Source: Mycobacterium paraffinicum
GTDB lineage: Bacteria; Actinomycetota; Actinomycetes; Mycobacteriales; Mycobacteriaceae
DNA length: 64,000 nucleotides
Assembly: GCF_001907675.1 (NCBI RefSeq)
Contig: NZ_MPNT01000020.1
Coordinates: 40,529 to 104,528 of the forward strand
Reading direction: 5' to 3'
Below, piece after piece: positions 1 to 8,346 of the stretch. Below the pieces are notes generated by a model that saw only the letters and a program-made list of their open reading frames with translations, searched no databases and was not told the DNA's origin. Within the stretch, counting starts at the first letter, position 1, and every line of letters begins with the position of its first letter. The translations under genes and the position numbers were made by a program.

Positions 1-164
1 GCGGTTCCGGTGCCGTCGCTGATCAGCGTGGCGTCGATGTCGAGCGGGACCTTGGTGATCCGGTTGGTGGTGTAGGTCGACAACAGCAGGGCGGCGATCA
101 GCAGGGCGGCGCCCAGTCCGATGATGCCGCATGCGGCAAACCGCAACATGACTGCTCGGTTCAC
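1..164 (-). CDS. DUF3068 (PorA-family) membrane protein, N-terminal part
   Basis: Only the first 54 codons are inside the window; the gene runs off the left edge. The GTG start at 164 is preceded by a strong AGGAGG Shine-Dalgarno. The peptide begins with a hydrophobic anchor (residues about 8-28, rich in Ala, Leu, Ile, Gly) followed by S-T-Y-T-T-N-R-I-T-K and P-L-D-I-D-A-T-L-I-S-D-G-T-G, which I recognise as the start of DUF3068 proteins such as Rv0227c. In M. tuberculosis Rv0227c is likewise divergent from an acyltransferase gene (Rv0228), which supports the call. Function is not established from sequence; it is expected to be an envelope protein with one N-terminal membrane segment and a large extracytoplasmic domain. 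An internal ATG at 149 is a possible alternative start. Confidence 0.85.
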   Translation of the reverse strand, partial: MNRAVMLRFAACGIIGLGAALLIAALLLSTYTTNRITKVPLDIDATLISDGTGT

Positions 165-335
165 GTTGCTGTGCCCTCCTAGTGCTCTCGCTATGCGCCG
201 TCGGCCGCGACCCACCCCGACCTGAGCAAGCACCGAGGCAAACCCGTTTGACCCTAACAGCAGAACGTAAGGGCTCGACTTACGAACCTGTTGCCCCGTC
301 CTTCGGGTCTACCCATTCGTTCCCCGACGCCGCGG

Positions 336-1535
336 ATGCAAACTGTGGGGGTGACCGATGGCCGACAGGTGGGCGGGACCCGCAGCTTCCTGCCCGCGGT
401 GGAGGGGATGCGCGCGTGCGCGGCCATGGGCGTGGTGGTCACGCACGTCGCGTTCCAGACCGGGCACTCCAGCGGCGTCTCCGGGCGCCTCTTCGGCCGC
501 TTCGATCTGGCCGTCGCGGTGTTCTTCGCCTTGTCGGGCTTCCTGTTGTGGCGCGGACACGCCGCGGCGGCGCGCGGCCTGCGGCCGCGCCCACGGACCG
601 GCCACTACTTGCGGTCGCGGGTCGTGCGCATCATGCCCGCCTACCTGGTGGCCGTCGTCGTCATCCTGTCGCTGCTGCCCGACGCAGACCGCGCCAGCCC
701 GACCGTGTGGTTGGCCAACCTGACCCTCACCCAGATCTATGTGCCCCTCACCCTGACCGGCGGGCTGACCCAGATGTGGAGCCTTTCCGTCGAAGTCAGC
801 TTCTATCTGGCCCTGCCGATCCTGGCGCTGCTGGCCCGGCGCCTGCCGGTCGGCGCGCGGGTCCCGGCAATCGCCGCGCTGGCGGCGCTCAGCTGGGCGT
901 GGGGCTGGGTGCCCCTCCATTCCGGGTCCGGCACCAACCCGCTCAACTGGCCGCCGGCGTTCTTCTCCTGGTTCGCCGCGGGCATGTTGCTCGCGGAATG
1001 GGTGCACAGCCCGATCGGCCTGCTACTGCGCTTGGCGCAGAAAAAGGCGGGCCGGGTCGTGATGGCCGTCGTCGCCGTGCTGGCCTATCTGGTGGCGGCC
1101 TCCCCGCTCGCCGGCCCCGAGGGCCTGATTCCCGGCACCGCAACGCAGTTCGCGGTGAAGACGGCTGCGGGCTCGCTGGTGGCGTTCGCTTTGGTCGCCC
1201 CCCTGGTGCTGGACCGGATCGATACGCCGCACCGGCTGCTTGGCAGCACCGTCATGGTGACGCTGGGACGGTGGTCCTACGGCCTGTTCGTGTGGCACCT
1301 GGCCGCGCTGGCCATGGTGTTCCCGGTGCTCGGGACGTTCGCGTTCACCGGCCGGATGCCCTCGGTGTTGGCGCTGACGCTGATCTTCGGGTGGGCGATC
1401 GCCGCGGTCAGCTACGCGCTGGTCGAGTCGCCCTGCCGAGAAGCGTTGCGGCGCTGGGAGAAACGAGAGCGGCCGACCGCAGCCGACGCGGCCGACGAAG
1501 TCGCCGACGCCGAGGCAGACGCGATCGCGCCTTAG
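336..1535 (+). CDS. integral membrane acyltransferase, acyltransferase 3 family (Rv0228-like)
   Basis: The 399-residue product is a polytopic membrane protein of the OafA/YrhL acyltransferase-3 family, which moves acyl groups onto exported sugars or lipids. An N-terminal R-A-C-A-A-M-G-V-V-V-T-H segment carries the family histidine, and about ten hydrophobic helices follow. A charged tail (A-D-A-A-D-E-V-A-D-A) ends the protein on the cytoplasmic side. Length is close to Rv0228 (about 407). The start is uncertain: ATG 336 was chosen, but GTG 351 and TTG 291 are in frame and none has a clear ribosome site. The gene diverges from the DUF3068 gene, and its stop overlaps the stop of the convergent YbjN gene by 4 bases. 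The acceptor is unknown; an envelope glycan or lipid is the reasonable inference. Confidence 0.88.
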   Translation: MQTVGVTDGRQVGGTRSFLPAVEGMRACAAMGVVVTHVAFQTGHSSGVSGRLFGRFDLAVAVFFALSGFLLWRGHAAAARGLRPRPRTGHYLRSRVVRIMPAYLVAVVVILSLLPDADRASPTVWLANLTLTQIYVPLTLTGGLTQMWSLSVEVSFYLALPILALLARRLPVGARVPAIAALAALSWAWGWVPLHSGSGTNPLNWPPAFFSWFAAGMLLAEWVHSPIGLLLRLAQKKAGRVVMAVVAVLAYLVAASPLAGPEGLIPGTATQFAVKTAAGSLVAFALVAPLVLDRIDTPHRLLGSTVMVTLGRWSYGLFVWHLAALAMVFPVLGTFAFTGRMPSVLALTLIFGWAIAAVSYALVESPCREALRRWEKRERPTAADAADEVADAEADAIAP

Positions 1536-2008
1536 CCGGTGCGGTCCATCCACTCCTCGAGTGTGTCCGCGGACGGCAGGCAGATGGCCCGGTCGATCTT
1601 CTTGAACAGGTCGGCCCCGTACTCGACGGTCGATCGGACGAGATTGCCCAACGCCTCGACGTGGATGCCGTCGGTCAGCAGGTAAGCGTTCTCACCGACC
1701 ACGCTCACGTGGCCAGGCAGGGCGGTCTCGCGCACAAACGCCTTGGGCCAATGGGTTTCGCGGTTCCAGTCGTTGACCAGTTCCATCAGCCGCGGCCGCT
1801 CGGTCGCGTCGTAGTGCCCCGCGGGGCTGATCGAGATCTCGAAGATGTCCCGCCGCAGGCCGTTGATCCGCAGGGTCACGTGCAGCCTGCCGCGCTCGTA
1901 GCTGGGGAGCATCATGAACTCCTCGCCGTCGTCGCTGCGGAAGAAGCGCAACTCGCGCGATCGCAGATAACGTTCGATCAGCTCGGTGCTCAATGGTTCG
2001 ATCTGCAT
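1532..2008 (-). CDS. YbjN domain-containing protein
   Basis: This 158-residue acidic protein has the YbjN/type III chaperone-like fold signature: an N-terminal M-Q-I-E-P-L-S-T-E-L-I-E-R-Y-L-R segment, alternating strands (D-G-E-E-F-M-M-L-P, L-H-V-T-L-R-I-N-G) and the central L-V-N-D-W-N-R-E-T-H-W-P-K helix typical of bacterial YbjN proteins. These usually act as small cytosolic accessory or stress proteins; no enzyme activity is known. It lies directly downstream of the AMP-ligase gene on the same strand (44-base gap), so it is probably the last gene of the php-ligase-ybjN unit. I do not recall it at this place in H37Rv, where a PIN-domain protein (Rv0229c) is found instead. Confidence 0.8.
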   Translation of the reverse strand: MQIEPLSTELIERYLRSRELRFFRSDDGEEFMMLPSYERGRLHVTLRINGLRRDIFEISISPAGHYDATERPRLMELVNDWNRETHWPKAFVRETALPGHVSVVGENAYLLTDGIHVEALGNLVRSTVEYGADLFKKIDRAICLPSADTLEEWMDRTG

Positions 2009-2052
2009 GGCCCGATCATGGGGCGGGGGCCTTGGAGAATTCTTGGTGCCCG

Positions 2053-3534
2053 TCAGCTCGCTTCCGCGGCCGCCAGGCGCTCGATGATCTCGGCGCGCAC
2101 CGCCGAACGCCGCGCCTTGCCGGCGTCGTCGCGCAACGGGGTGTCGACGAATTCGACGAACGCCGGCACCTTGTACCCCGCGATGCTTTCGCGCAGGAAT
2201 TCCCGCGCACCCGCGGCGTCCAGCGTGGAACCCTCGGCGGTGTGCACCAGCGCGTAGGGCACCTGACCCAGGTCGCCCGAGTTCGGGTCGGGCACACCGA
2301 CGACGAGGCAGGACAGCACATCCGGGTGCGCCGACAAGGCGTTCTCGATCTCGGCGGGGTAGACGTTGCGGCCGCCCACGGTGAACATGTCCACCCGGCG
2401 GTCGGACAGGTAGAGGAAGCCGTCGGTGTCGAAATGGCCAAGATCCCCAAGGGAATCCCAGCCGTCGCGGGATTTGGCGGTGGCGCCGACGTAGCGGTAG
2501 GTGGGCGCGCTGCCGGGGGCGGGCCGCATGTAGATCTCGCCGACCACGCCGGGCGGGCACGGGTTGCCGTCGTCGTCGAGCACCCGCATCTCGCCGGCGA
2601 CCACCACGCCGACCGAGCCGCGGTGGGTCAGCCACTGGTCCCCGGAGATGAAGGTGAGCGCCTGTAATTCGGTGCCGCCGTAGAGTTCCCAGACCACCTC
2701 GGGGCCCAGCAGATCGATCCAGGCCTGCTTGATCGCCGGCGGGCACGGCGCGCCCATGTGCCAGAACCGGCGCAGCGACGACAGGTCGTAGGACCCGGGA
2801 TCGGCGTGGTAGACGGGCAGTGTCCGCTGCATGATCGTCGGCACCGTGGTCAGGAACGTGACGCGGTGATCGGTGATCAGCCGCAGGAATCGGTGCGGGT
2901 CGAACCGGCTCATCACCACCAGGTGATGGCGCATCAGCAGCGCGATGGTCGCGGTGCTGAACCCGGTGTTGTGCGACAGCGGGATCGGCACCAGCGTCGT
3001 GTCGCCGGGCTGCGCACCCAGCGGGTAGCCGACCGCCGCCGGTATCCGGCTGTCGCCCGCGGATTCGATGAGCTTGGGCCGGCCGGTGCTGCCGCCGGAC
3101 CCCATCGCCTTCCACACCGGCGATACCGCTTCCGGCAGCGGCCGCTCGGAGCATTCCCGACCGGGCGTGAAACCCGCTGGGACGCTGGGTATCTCGGGAT
3201 GCTCGCGGCCGACGAGCAGCGCGGGCGGCCGCAGGTCCAGCAGCCCCTGCAGTTCCGCGTCCGGCAATCGCGCCGACAGCGGCTGCGGCACCGCGCCCAG
3301 CTTCCAGCACGCCACGGCGGCCTGGATCCACTCCACGGAGTTGGGCAGCACCATCGTCACGTAGTCGCCGACGCCCACGCCGCGGTCGGCGTAGGCGCGC
3401 GCCAACCGGTTCGTCGAGGCGTCGAGTTCGGCGCGGGTGAGGGTCAGGCCGTCGCAGGTGACGGCGGGCTCGTCGGGCGCGAGCGCTGCCAGTTCCGCGA
3501 TCTGGGTGCCGATCGGCGGGACCGGCTCACTCAT
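2053..3534 (-). CDS. AMP-dependent acyl-CoA synthetase/ligase (FadD-like)
   Basis: The 493-residue protein is an ANL-superfamily adenylate-forming enzyme that would activate a carboxylic acid to an acyl-AMP and then a CoA thioester. The P-loop is visible as G-S-G-G-S-T-G-R-P-K near residue 145, the adenine motif as E-L-Y-G-G-T-E, the hinge D as L-G-D-L-G-H-F-D, and the C-terminal catalytic lysine region as D-D-A-G-K-A-R-R-S. The start ATG overlaps the stop of php by 8 bases, so translation is probably coupled. The pairing with a lactonase suggests an acid released by ring opening could be the substrate, but that is inference. It resembles bile-acid or medium-chain ligases more than long-chain FadDs. 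I do not recall this gene here in H37Rv. Confidence 0.88.
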   Translation of the reverse strand: MSEPVPPIGTQIAELAALAPDEPAVTCDGLTLTRAELDASTNRLARAYADRGVGVGDYVTMVLPNSVEWIQAAVACWKLGAVPQPLSARLPDAELQGLLDLRPPALLVGREHPEIPSVPAGFTPGRECSERPLPEAVSPVWKAMGSGGSTGRPKLIESAGDSRIPAAVGYPLGAQPGDTTLVPIPLSHNTGFSTATIALLMRHHLVVMSRFDPHRFLRLITDHRVTFLTTVPTIMQRTLPVYHADPGSYDLSSLRRFWHMGAPCPPAIKQAWIDLLGPEVVWELYGGTELQALTFISGDQWLTHRGSVGVVVAGEMRVLDDDGNPCPPGVVGEIYMRPAPGSAPTYRYVGATAKSRDGWDSLGDLGHFDTDGFLYLSDRRVDMFTVGGRNVYPAEIENALSAHPDVLSCLVVGVPDPNSGDLGQVPYALVHTAEGSTLDAAGAREFLRESIAGYKVPAFVEFVDTPLRDDAGKARRSAVRAEIIERLAAAEAS

Positions 3535-4507
3535 ATGCGCCCTGCCGCTCGAAGATGCGGCGGGGGTTGTCGACCAGCATGGTCTTCAGTTGCTCGTCGG
3601 TGACGCCACGCTCCTTGAGCGCGGGGATGACGTCGTTGTGGATGTGCAGGTAATGCCAGTTCGGCGCCATCTGTGGCACGAGGTCTTCGGGCAGCGCGTC
3701 GAAATAGCAGTTCGCGTCGTGCGAGAGCACCATCCTGTCGGCGTGCCCGCGCTCGCACATCTGTGCCACGATCTTCACCCGCTCCTCGAACGGCGAGATT
3801 ACGTCCAAGCCGAACCGGTCCATCCCGAGATACGAGCCCGCGGCGATGAGCTCCTCGAGGTACCCGATGTCGGTGCTGTCACCGGAATGGCCGATGACCA
3901 CCCGGGTCAGGTCGACGCCTTCCTCTTCGAAGATGCGTTGCTGTTCGAGCCCGCGCCGCAGCCCGGCGTGGGTGTGGGTGGAGATCGGCACCCCGGTGCG
4001 CTTGTGCGCCTGCGCGACGGCGCGCAGCACCCGCTCGACGCCGGGGGTGATGCCGGGCTCGTCGGTGGCGCACTTGAGAATCCCGGCCTTGACGCCGGTG
4101 TCGGCGATGCCCTGCTCGATGTCGCGGACGAACATCTCCGTCATGATCTCCGGGCCGTCCAACATGCCGCCCGGGCCCTCGTAGTGGAACCGGAACGGCA
4201 CGTCGTTGTAGGTGTAAAGCCCGGTCGCCACAACGATATTCAGCTCGGTGGCCGCCGCGACGCGCGCGATGCGCGGAATGTAGCGGCCCAGGCCGATCAC
4301 GGTCAGGTCGACGATGGTGTCGACCCCGCGGGACTTCAGCTCGTTGAGCCGATCGATGGCGTCGGCCACCCGCCGGTCCTCGTCGCCCCAGGCTTCCGGA
4401 TAGTTCTGGGCGATCTCGGTGGTCATGATGAACACGTGCTCGTGCATGAGGGTCACGCCCAGATCGGCGGTATCGATGGGGCCGCGGGCGGTATTGAGTT
4501 CTGACAC
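3527..4507 (-). CDS. php: phosphotriesterase-like lactonase
   Basis: The 326-residue product belongs to the PTE-like lactonases (Rv0230c family), amidohydrolase-fold enzymes that hydrolyse lactones, including acyl-homoserine lactones, and weakly phosphotriesters. All binuclear metal ligands are present: H22 and H24 (M-H-E-H), the carboxylated lysine K145 (G-I-L-K-C-A-T-D-E), H178 (S-T-H-T-H), H207 (G-H-S-G-D) and D264 (L-S-H-D-A-N). Length equals the M. tuberculosis protein. The GTG start at 4507 gives this length; no stronger start exists upstream. It begins an operon with the AMP-ligase and YbjN genes and diverges from fadE4 across 124 bases. The physiological lactone is unknown. Confidence 0.92.
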   Translation of the reverse strand: MSELNTARGPIDTADLGVTLMHEHVFIMTTEIAQNYPEAWGDEDRRVADAIDRLNELKSRGVDTIVDLTVIGLGRYIPRIARVAAATELNIVVATGLYTYNDVPFRFHYEGPGGMLDGPEIMTEMFVRDIEQGIADTGVKAGILKCATDEPGITPGVERVLRAVAQAHKRTGVPISTHTHAGLRRGLEQQRIFEEEGVDLTRVVIGHSGDSTDIGYLEELIAAGSYLGMDRFGLDVISPFEERVKIVAQMCERGHADRMVLSHDANCYFDALPEDLVPQMAPNWHYLHIHNDVIPALKERGVTDEQLKTMLVDNPRRIFERQGAYE

Positions 4508-4579
4508 GTGACTGATGCTAGGTCGACTCGGTGGTCGGACAACAGTGCCGATTTGCTCCGGTCCGCCCCGACGGCCCCC

Positions 4580-4594
4580 ACGGTGCAGTACCGT
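4580..4594. promoter_or_regulatory. inverted repeat in the php/fadE4 divergent promoter region
   Basis: ACGGT and ACCGT form perfect 5-base arms around a 5-base spacer. The site lies 72 bases upstream of php and 37 bases upstream of fadE4, a plausible operator position for either. No regulator gene is adjacent except the TetR at 6599. This is seen in sequence only; such short repeats also arise by chance. Confidence 0.3.
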
Positions 4595-4631
4595 CACCCT
4601 CGTCCGAACCGGAAGTCGCGGGAGGCTCGTC

Positions 4632-6329
4632 ATGTTGCTCAATCCCAACCACCTGCAGCGCCAATACCCAGACCGGCGGTCGGCCGAGATCATGGCCGCG
4701 ACGGTCGACTTCTTCGAGTCGCGGGGCAAGGCGCGGCTGAAGCACGACGACCACGAACGCGTGTGGTACTCCGAGTTTTTGGACCACATCGGCCGCGAGC
4801 GCGTCTTCGCCTCCCTGCTCACGCCCTCGGAGTACGGCGCCGACGATTGCCGCTGGGACACCTACCGCATCAGCGAGTTCGCCGAGATCGTGGGCTTCTA
4901 CGGCCTGAACTACTGGTATCCCTTCCAGGTGACGGCGCTGGGGCTGGGCCCGATCTGGATGAGCGACAACACCGACGCCAAGCGCAAGGCCGCCGCGCAG
5001 CTGGAGGCCGGCGAGGTGTTCGCCTTCGGGTTGTCCGAGCAGACCCACGGCGCCGACGTCTATCAGACCGACATGATCCTGACCCCGTCGGAGAACGGCT
5101 GGGTCGCCAGCGGCGAGAAGTACTACATCGGCAACGCCAACGTCGCGCGGATGGTCTCGACCTTCGGCAAGATCGCCGGCACGGACGAGTACGTCTTCTT
5201 CGTCGCGGACTCCCAGCACGACCGCTACGAGTTGATCAAGAACGTGGTCAACTCGCAGAACTTCGTCGCGAACTACGCGCTGCGCGACTACCCGGTCGGC
5301 GAGGCGGACATCCTGCACCGCGGCCCCGAGGCGTTCCACGCGGCGCTGAACACCGTCAACGTGTGCAAGTACAACCTGGGCTGGGGCGCCGTCGGCATGT
5401 GCACGCACGCCATGTACGAGGCGGTCACCCACGCCTCCAATCGCATCCTGTACGGCACCGTCGTCACCGATTTCAGCCACGTGCGGAGGCTGCTCACCGA
5501 CGCGTACGCCCGGCTGATCGCGATGAAGCTGGTCGCCACCCGCGCCTGCGACTACATGCGCAGCGCGTCGGCGGCTGACCGCCGGTACCTGCTCTACAGC
5601 CCGCTGACGAAGGCGAAGATCACCAGCGAAGGCGAGCGGGTGATCACCGCCCTGTGGGACGTGATCGCCGCCAAGGGTGTCGAGAAGGACACCATCTTCG
5701 AGGCCATGACCCGCGAAATCGGTTTGCTGCCAAGGCTCGAAGGCACTGTGCACATCAACATCGGCTTGCTGGCCAAGTTCATGCCCAACTACCTGTTCGC
5801 GCCGAACGGTGACCTGCCGTTGATCGGCCGTCGCGACGACGCGGTCGATGACGCGTTCCTGTTCAACCAGGGCCCCACCGGGGGCTTGGGCAAGGTGCGG
5901 TTCCACGATTGGCGGGCGCCGTTCGAGAGCTATGCGCACCTGCCCAACGTCGCGCTGCTGCGCGAGCAGATCGACGTGCTGGCCGACATGCTGGCCAGCG
6001 CCACCCCCGACGCCGCGCAGCAGAAGGACGTCGATTTCGCGTTCGGGGTCGGGCAGCTGTTCGCCACCGTGCCCTACGCCCAGCTGATCTTGGAGGAGGT
6101 CCCGCTGTCCGGGGTGGACGAGGCGCTGATCGACGAGATCTTCGCCGTGCTGGTGCGCGACTTCAACGGCTACGCCGTGGAGCTGAGCGACAAGTCCGCC
6201 ACAACCGACGCGCAGGCCCGCTTCGCGATGCGGATGATCCGGCGTCCGGTGTTCGACCACGCGCGCTGCGACCAGGTCTGGAAGGAACACATTCAGCCGA
6301 TCAACGGCGCCTACCAGATGCGGCCGTAA
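4632..6329 (+). CDS. fadE4: acyl-CoA dehydrogenase
   Basis: The 565-residue protein matches FadE4 (Rv0231, about 568 residues), a large acyl-CoA dehydrogenase-superfamily member. The N-terminal region has M-A-A-T-V-D-F-F-E-S-R-G-K-A-R-L; the central part contains the FAD-contacting G-L-S-E-Q-T-H-G-A-D-V-Y-Q-T-D segment and the C-terminal half a helical bundle. The start ATG at 4632 has a good GGGAGG ribosome site. Expected reaction: FAD-dependent alpha,beta-desaturation of an acyl-CoA in the cytosol. Substrate is unknown, and a canonical Y-E-G catalytic glutamate motif is not obvious, so a divergent member is possible. It diverges from the php operon and is followed, after about 270 bases, by the TetR/R2lox operon. 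Confidence 0.88.
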   Translation: MLLNPNHLQRQYPDRRSAEIMAATVDFFESRGKARLKHDDHERVWYSEFLDHIGRERVFASLLTPSEYGADDCRWDTYRISEFAEIVGFYGLNYWYPFQVTALGLGPIWMSDNTDAKRKAAAQLEAGEVFAFGLSEQTHGADVYQTDMILTPSENGWVASGEKYYIGNANVARMVSTFGKIAGTDEYVFFVADSQHDRYELIKNVVNSQNFVANYALRDYPVGEADILHRGPEAFHAALNTVNVCKYNLGWGAVGMCTHAMYEAVTHASNRILYGTVVTDFSHVRRLLTDAYARLIAMKLVATRACDYMRSASAADRRYLLYSPLTKAKITSEGERVITALWDVIAAKGVEKDTIFEAMTREIGLLPRLEGTVHINIGLLAKFMPNYLFAPNGDLPLIGRRDDAVDDAFLFNQGPTGGLGKVRFHDWRAPFESYAHLPNVALLREQIDVLADMLASATPDAAQQKDVDFAFGVGQLFATVPYAQLILEEVPLSGVDEALIDEIFAVLVRDFNGYAVELSDKSATTDAQARFAMRMIRRPVFDHARCDQVWKEHIQPINGAYQMRP

Positions 6330-6565
6330 TCATGCTGTGCGCCAACCGGTTCCGTTGGTCGGCGTGAAACAGCACGTTCCACAGTTCATCCCACCGCCTG
6401 TCGCGCAGCACGTGGCGGCGAACAGGCGGCTGACGTGGATGACACCTGCCCCGGTCTGCCGGCCGCCCGACCGGCCGGACCGTGCGATTCGACCGCCCGT
6501 CCAGCCGGGCGCTCGGAGAGGACAATCGGTCAATACCCCTTGACTGTGACGCAGCTCACCGTAAT

Positions 6566-6580
6566 ATGACCAGTGGTCAT
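6566..6580. promoter_or_regulatory. probable TetR operator in front of the TetR/R2lox operon
   Basis: ATGACCA-G-TGGTCAT is a perfect inverted repeat with 7-base arms. It ends 18 bases before the TetR start codon and just before its AGGAGG ribosome site, so bound repressor would block the operon. Position and symmetry are typical of TetR autoregulation; binding by this TetR is inferred. Confidence 0.65.
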
Positions 6581-6598
6581 CGACGCGAGGAGGTCCCA

Positions 6599-7291
6599 TT
6601 GCCAACGGTGACTTGGGCGCGGGTCGACCCCGCCCGCCGTGCCGCCATCATCGCCGCCGCGGAACAGGAATTCGGGGCGCACGGGTTCTCCCGCGGCAGC
6701 CTCAACGTCATCGCCCGCAAGGCCGGCGTCGCGAAAGGCAGCCTGTTCCAGTACTTCGCGGACAAGCGTGACCTGTACGCGTTCATCGCCGACATCGCCA
6801 GCCAGCGGGTGCGCGCCTACATGGAAGGCCGCATTCGCGAGCTGGACCCGAGCCGGCCGTTCTTCGAGTTTCTCACCGACTGGCTCGACGCCTGGGTGGC
6901 CTACTTCGCCGACCACCCGCACGAACGCGCGCTGCACGCCGCGGCGACCCTCGAGGTCGACACCGAAGCCCGCGTCAGCGTGCAGAACGTTATCCATCGG
7001 CACTACCTGGAAGTGATGCGGCCGCTGGTTCGCGACGCGAAGGTGCGCGGCGACCTGCGCGCCGATTCGGACACCGACGCGCTGATGTCGTTGCTGCTCT
7101 TGATCTTTCCGCACCTGGCGCTCGCGCCCTACATGCGCGGCCTGGATCCGATCCTCGGGCTCGATGAACCCACCCCGGAGCAACCGGCCCTGGCCGTGCG
7201 CCGGCTCGTCGGGGTGCTGGCGGCCGCCTTCGCGGCGTCCCCGCACCCGCCCGTGCACTCAGCCCCACAACAATCCGAGGAGGTCACATGA
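6599..7291 (+). CDS. TetR-family transcriptional regulator (Rv0232-like)
   Basis: The 230-residue protein carries a TetR N-terminal helix-turn-helix ([15 protein letters not shown], then [16 protein letters not shown]) within residues about 10-55 and a helical ligand domain after it. TTG 6599 was chosen as start because AGGAGG lies five bases upstream; there is no ATG in place. Length agrees with Rv0232 (229). The stop overlaps the start of the R2lox gene (ATGA), so the two are co-translated. A 15-base perfect palindrome sits just upstream. It most likely represses itself and R2lox, with an unknown, probably lipid-like, inducer. Confidence 0.9.
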   Translation: MPTVTWARVDPARRAAIIAAAEQEFGAHGFSRGSLNVIARKAGVAKGSLFQYFADKRDLYAFIADIASQRVRAYMEGRIRELDPSRPFFEFLTDWLDAWVAYFADHPHERALHAAATLEVDTEARVSVQNVIHRHYLEVMRPLVRDAKVRGDLRADSDTDALMSLLLLIFPHLALAPYMRGLDPILGLDEPTPEQPALAVRRLVGVLAAAFAASPHPPVHSAPQQSEEVT

Positions 7292-8229
7292 CACGCACGC
7301 ATACGAACTCGATGGTTCGAGGGGGACTCAACTGGGACAGCCTGCCGCTGCGGCTGTTCGCCGGCGGCAACGCGAAGTTCTGGAACCCGGCCGACATCGA
7401 CTTCTCCCGCGACCGCGCCGACTGGGAACAGCTGACCGACGACGAACGCCACTACGCCATCCGGCTGTGCGCGGAGTTCATCGCCGGTGAGGAGGCGGTG
7501 ACCGAGGACATCCAGCCGTTCATGTCGGCGATGCGGGTCGAGGGCCGGCTGGGTGACGAGATGTACCTGACCCAGTTCGCGTTCGAGGAAGCCAAGCACG
7601 TCCAGGTGTTCCGCATGTGGCTCGACGCCGTCGGCGTCACCGACGACTTGCACCAGTACCTCGACGACATCCCGACCTACCGGACGATCTTCTACGAGGA
7701 GCTGCCCGACTGCCTCAACGCCCTGTCGGTGGACCCGTCACCGGCGGCCCAGGTGCGGGCGTCGGTCACCTACAACCACATGGTCGAAGGCATGCTGGCG
7801 CTCACGGGTTACTTCGGCTGGCACAAGATCTGCGTGGAGCGCGGCATCCTGCCGGGCATGCAGGAGCTGGTCCGGCGCATCGGCGACGACGAGCGGCGCC
7901 ACATGGCGTGGGGCACGTTCACCTGCCGCCGCCACGTCGCCGCCGACGACGCCAACTGGGGCGTGTTCGAGACCCGCATGAACGAGTTGATGCCGCTGGG
8001 GCTGCGCCTCATCGAGGAGGGCTTCTCCTTGTACGACCCGATGCCGTTCGGCCTCTCGGTGGACGAGTTCATGCAGTACGCCGCCGACAAGGGCATGCGC
8101 CGCTTCGGCACCATCTCGAGCGCCCGCGGGCGGCCGCTGGAAGAAATCGACCTCGACTACTCGCCGCTGCAGCTCGAGGACACCTTCGCCGACGAGGACG
8201 AGAAGGCCCTGGCCGCCGCGTCGGCCTGA
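7288..8229 (+). CDS. nrdB: R2-like ligand-binding oxidase (R2lox), Mn/Fe protein
   Basis: The 313-residue protein matches R2lox (Rv0233, annotated nrdB): a ferritin-like four-helix protein with a heterodinuclear Mn/Fe site that binds a long-chain fatty acid and performs two-electron oxidation. It is not a true ribonucleotide reductase subunit. Metal ligands are all present: E68, E101, H104, E167, E202 and H205. V71 and Y162, which form the tyrosine-valine ether cross-link in the M. tuberculosis protein, are conserved. The start overlaps the TetR stop and is preceded by GAGGAGG. The natural substrate is unknown. The convergent neighbour is gabD1, separated by a duplicated sequence with a hairpin. 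Confidence 0.95.
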   Translation: MTRTHTNSMVRGGLNWDSLPLRLFAGGNAKFWNPADIDFSRDRADWEQLTDDERHYAIRLCAEFIAGEEAVTEDIQPFMSAMRVEGRLGDEMYLTQFAFEEAKHVQVFRMWLDAVGVTDDLHQYLDDIPTYRTIFYEELPDCLNALSVDPSPAAQVRASVTYNHMVEGMLALTGYFGWHKICVERGILPGMQELVRRIGDDERRHMAWGTFTCRRHVAADDANWGVFETRMNELMPLGLRLIEEGFSLYDPMPFGLSVDEFMQYAADKGMRRFGTISSARGRPLEEIDLDYSPLQLEDTFADEDEKALAAASA

Positions 8230-8233
8230 CGCG

Positions 8234-8346
8234 CTACTCGACCTTGCTGCCGCCGAGTGTGGGCCTTAAGTACGAAAACCGCGAAGATCTCGTCCATAGG
8301 CCCCACACTCGGCGGCGCGCCAGGCTATTCGACCTTGCTGCCGCCG
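8234..8346. repeat. 22-bp direct repeat flanking a hairpin element between R2lox and gabD1
   Basis: The last 22 bases of gabD1 (8325-8346, encoding G-G-S-K-V-E-stop on the minus strand) are repeated at 8234-8255 with one mismatch, 91 bases away. Between the copies is a hairpin: GCCGCCGAGTGTGGG-CC (from 8249) pairs with GGCCCCACACTCGGCGGC (8299-8316), with an internal loop of about 32 bases. There is no T-run on either strand, so a classical terminator is not shown, though the position between convergent genes fits one. It looks like a small hairpin repeat whose arrival, or a local tandem duplication, copied the gabD1 end. Confidence 0.75.

Noticed and set aside
182..2257. Long open frames on the opposite or shifted frame of known genes (also 7617-9830, 27828-29753, 53340-55796 and others)
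   Set aside because: They are composition-driven shadows in high-GC DNA, with no domain signal and Arg/Pro/Gly-biased translations; the frame carrying the recognised protein families explains the sequence.
6342..6358. CCAACCGGTTCCGTTGG in the fadE4-TetR gap
   Set aside because: Only partly symmetric (6 of 8 paired), so not called as an operator.
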